From NCBI GenBank assembly GCA_007116105.1, contig SKJA01000056.1, positions 1 to 5,006 on the forward strand: a stretch of 5,006 bases of DNA, given 5' to 3'. Position 1 is the stretch's first letter; every line of letters starts with the position of its first letter. Below, one piece after another: positions 4,304 through 5,006 of the stretch. Source of the DNA: Candidatus Izemoplasma sp. GTDB taxonomy: Bacteria; Bacillota_I; Bacilli_A; Izemoplasmatales; Izemoplasmataceae. The position numbers were made by a program, and so were the translations under genes. The notes beneath the pieces were generated by a model. That model was not told where the DNA came from. It saw nothing but the letters and a program-made list of their open reading frames with translations, and searched no databases.

Positions 4304-5006
4304 GTGAGAAACATGTTGGTAAACGCATCTTAGATTACTTTGTCAAAACCCTCAACGGCATGGCACTAGGGCTATTTGCGACGCTCATCATTGGCGTCAT
4401 CATCGGCCAAATTGCGACACTTACAGGCATCGAAGCACTCGCGACGCTTTCGGGGACTTTAAGAAGTTTCATGGGCATCGGCATCGGGATTGGGATTGCT
4501 TGGAGTTTGAAACTTCAAGGGCTTTCTTTAATTGCGGGCGGAGTGGCTGGTGGGATTGCGACCAGCTTACACAACGATCCTGTGGTGGCGTATGTGACCA
4601 CGGTCTTAGCCATTGAAGGGCTCCGCTTGGTGTTACGTAAGAAGACCCCTATTGACATCATTCTCATTCCTTTACTGTCTAGTATCATCGCGTTTGCGGT
4701 AGCAACGCTCATTGGTGCGCCCATTGCTGGGTTTATGCAAGCGGTTGGTCGTTTTATTGAAGAAGCCACCACCCTCCAACCCTTCTTCATGGGCATCATC
4801 ATTGCGGTCATCATGGGGATGGCACTCACAGCCCCGATTTCTTCTGCGGCCATTGCCATTTCAATTGGGCTTTCGGGTTTAGCAGGTGGCGCTGCCTTGG
4901 TGGGCGGAGCCACACAAATGATTGGCTTTGCGGTGATGAGTCGTAAAGACAACTCGTTCGGCGCGGTGTTATCGATTGCTTTTGGCACGAGCATGTTACA
5001 GTTTAA
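4300..5006 (+). CDS. EIIC-like membrane protein (PTS_EIIC_2 / PfoR-like), 3' partial
   Basis: 235 residues are visible and the frame is still open at the window end. ATG 4300 overlaps the previous stop (ATGA), with GGAG (4288-4291) 8 bases upstream. After a short polar start (1-17) the protein is a chain of membrane segments: about 20-40, 58-69 plus 75-90, 98-110, 118-143, 161-183, 185-212, and one starting near 221. Family-like stretches are NGMALGLFATLIIG (19-32), GIGIGIAWSLK (61-71), LQPFFMGIIIAVIMGMALT (159-177), PISSAAIAI (179-187), and QMIGFAVMS (206-214). These match PF13303/COG3641, the group of the Clostridium perfringens regulator PfoR. The family looks like the membrane subunit of a sugar phosphotransferase system, but many members have no IIA or IIB partner, and none is visible here. 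Its role may be transport of an unknown solute or regulation. Confidence 0.85.
   Translation, partial: MSEKHVGKRILDYFVKTLNGMALGLFATLIIGVIIGQIATLTGIEALATLSGTLRSFMGIGIGIGIAWSLKLQGLSLIAGGVAGGIATSLHNDPVVAYVTTVLAIEGLRLVLRKKTPIDIILIPLLSSIIAFAVATLIGAPIAGFMQAVGRFIEEATTLQPFFMGIIIAVIMGMALTAPISSAAIAISIGLSGLAGGAALVGGATQMIGFAVMSRKDNSFGAVLSIAFGTSMLQF

Noticed and set aside
4515..4994. Long minus-strand open frame of 159 codons
   Set aside because: It lies opposite the EIIC-like gene, which has family motifs, an RBS and ATGA coupling. The antisense product is low-complexity, rich in M, A and P, and has no recognisable domain.

Overview
The window reads as chromosomal DNA of a Firmicutes/Tenericutes-type bacterium. 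It has strong AGGAGG-type ribosome binding sites, densely packed genes all on the + strand, and protein families typical of that group (YusI-like ArsC/Spx family, YaiI/YqxD family, PfoR-like EIIC membrane protein). TGA ends four genes and tryptophan is TGG, so the standard code applies. That excludes Mycoplasma and Spiroplasma but allows Acholeplasma/Izemoplasma-like lineages or Bacilli/Erysipelotrichia. The base composition looks moderate (mid-40s % GC by eye, not computed). The genus cannot be fixed from sequence alone.

Layout, left to right. (1) The 3' part of a gene resembling M50 site-2-protease-like membrane peptidases is followed closely by a DUF3052-like gene of unknown function. (2) A 103-bp intergenic region carries a plausible promoter overlapped by an operator-like dyad. 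It leads into a two-TM potassium channel with a cytoplasmic RCK (TrkA-N/TrkA-C) module. Three bases after its stop comes a small gene with a membrane helix and a DUF6897-like soluble domain, ended by a clear rho-independent terminator. (3) A stand-alone classical short-chain dehydrogenase/reductase follows, with its own extended -10 promoter. (4) A second -10-like site precedes three genes joined by 4-bp ATGA overlaps: a YaiI/YqxD family protein, an ArsC/Spx/YusI thioredoxin-fold protein, and the N-terminal 235 residues of an EIIC-like membrane protein (PTS_EIIC_2 / PfoR-like), cut by the window end.

The genes look like ordinary housekeeping or physiological genes. There is no tRNA, rRNA, CRISPR array, insertion sequence or phage gene, and no gene-free stretch over about 105 bases. 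The least ordinary feature is the channel transcription unit (1285-2622). Both of its genes have a Shine-Dalgarno-like motif and an in-frame ATG exactly at the junction between the membrane part and the soluble part. Each could therefore make a full-length membrane protein and a free soluble domain, as is established for the archaeal channel MthK. This is an inference from sequence and is the best candidate here for an undescribed arrangement.
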